Assembly: GCA_025455205.1 (NCBI GenBank)
Contig: JALOMZ010000105.1
Location: 1-6,766 of the forward strand
DNA from: Chitinophagaceae bacterium
GTDB taxonomy: Bacteria; Bacteroidota; Bacteroidia; Chitinophagales; Chitinophagaceae
Direction: 5' to 3'
DNA: 6,766 nucleotides
Part shown: positions 6,441 to 6,766 of the stretch, piece after piece
Position numbering within the stretch: position 1 is the stretch's first letter
Layout of the letters: every line of letters starts with the position of its first letter
Made by a program: the position numbers and the translations under genes
The notes under the pieces: model-generated
The model's input: only the letters and a program-made list of their open reading frames with translations
Told to the model about the DNA's origin: nothing
The model's database searches: none

Positions 6441-6766
6441 ATGTTTTACCCGCTGCTCAAGATTGGCGTCAGGCTGGCCCTGCCTTTTTTTGCCCGGCAT
6501 ATCAGGATCACCAATCCCGGGGCCCTGAAGACCGAGGGGCCCCTGGTGCTGGCAGTGAACCATCCCAATTCCTTCCTGGATGCCATTTTGCTGGGTACCT
6601 ATATGCAGGCGCCTGTGCATTTTATCACGCGGGGCGATGTGTTCCGTCATCCCTGGGTGCGGCGTATACTGGGCATATTGAACATGATCCCCATCTACCG
6701 CATACGTGATGGCAAGGAAAAACTGAGCCTCAATGAGGAAACCTTTCTCCGGAGTGTGGAAGTGCT
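6441..6766 (+). CDS. Glycerophospholipid acyltransferase (PlsC/GPAT-like superfamily), partial (N-terminus only)
   Basis: The reading frame opens with MFYPLLKIGVRLALPFFARH and stays open for 108 codons to the window edge. It carries the acyltransferase block VLAVNHPNSFLDA (36-48, catalytic His41 and Asp47), then FITRGDVFRHPWVRRILG (61-78) and the substrate-binding block IPIYRIRDG (83-91). These are motifs I to III of the lysophosphatidate/glycerol-3-phosphate acyltransferase superfamily, which moves acyl chains onto glycerol phosphates at the inner membrane. His and Asp are five residues apart (HX5D) rather than the HX4D of classical PlsC; the NHPN-x-x-x-D form is shared by a GPAT-like branch including yeast Gpt2/Sct1. 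Exact substrate cannot be set from this fragment. The hydrophobic N-terminus probably associates with the membrane. The gene starts 136 bases after pckA, behind a terminator, so it is likely independently transcribed; no clear promoter box was found. Confidence 0.88.
   Translation, partial: MFYPLLKIGVRLALPFFARHIRITNPGALKTEGPLVLAVNHPNSFLDAILLGTYMQAPVHFITRGDVFRHPWVRRILGILNMIPIYRIRDGKEKLSLNEETFLRSVEV

Overview
This window looks like ordinary chromosomal DNA of a Bacteroidota bacterium, most likely of the Chitinophagaceae/Sphingobacteriia type with about 50-55% GC. Three things point there. The promoter-like boxes fit the Bacteroidota TAnnTTTG -7 consensus (TACCTTTG before nadC, TAGATTTG before pckA). 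Starts lack clear Shine-Dalgarno sequences. The small lipoprotein carries an LNNG-KW ... C-M-G-HD-LH-W signature that I associate with Bacteroidota proteins. The species assignment is inference.

Layout. Positions 1-1202 (minus strand) hold the first 400 codons of gpmI, the cofactor-independent phosphoglycerate mutase; its C-terminus lies beyond the window. A divergent spacer (1203-1480) follows, with a GC-rich bulged palindrome and a tandem TACATGTA dyad in the likely promoter of the next gene. On the plus strand come a secreted YceI-family protein (1481-2092), a strong terminator (2140-2168), nadC (2210-3076), a spacer with an 8-bp-periodic GAAC repeat, a YciH/SUI1-type translation factor (3139-3495), and a small two-helix membrane protein whose ATG overlaps the SUI1 stop (3492-3734). 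A minus-strand lipoprotein gene (3775-4239) converges on that group. A 451-bp non-coding stretch (4240-4690) precedes pckA, ATP-dependent PEP carboxykinase (4691-6304), which ends at a strong hairpin (6331-6357). The window closes inside an acyltransferase gene of the PlsC/GPAT-like superfamily (6441 to the end).

How the genes relate. GpmI and PckA both act in lower glycolysis/gluconeogenesis, but they are far apart, on opposite strands, and separated by unrelated genes, so no shared operon is implied. nadC, the SUI1 gene and the small membrane gene may be one transcript; the last two are almost certainly translationally coupled. I found no mobile element, CRISPR array, tRNA or rRNA, and no sign of a dedicated new multi-gene system. 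The most interesting items are short non-coding structures and two small uncharacterised proteins.
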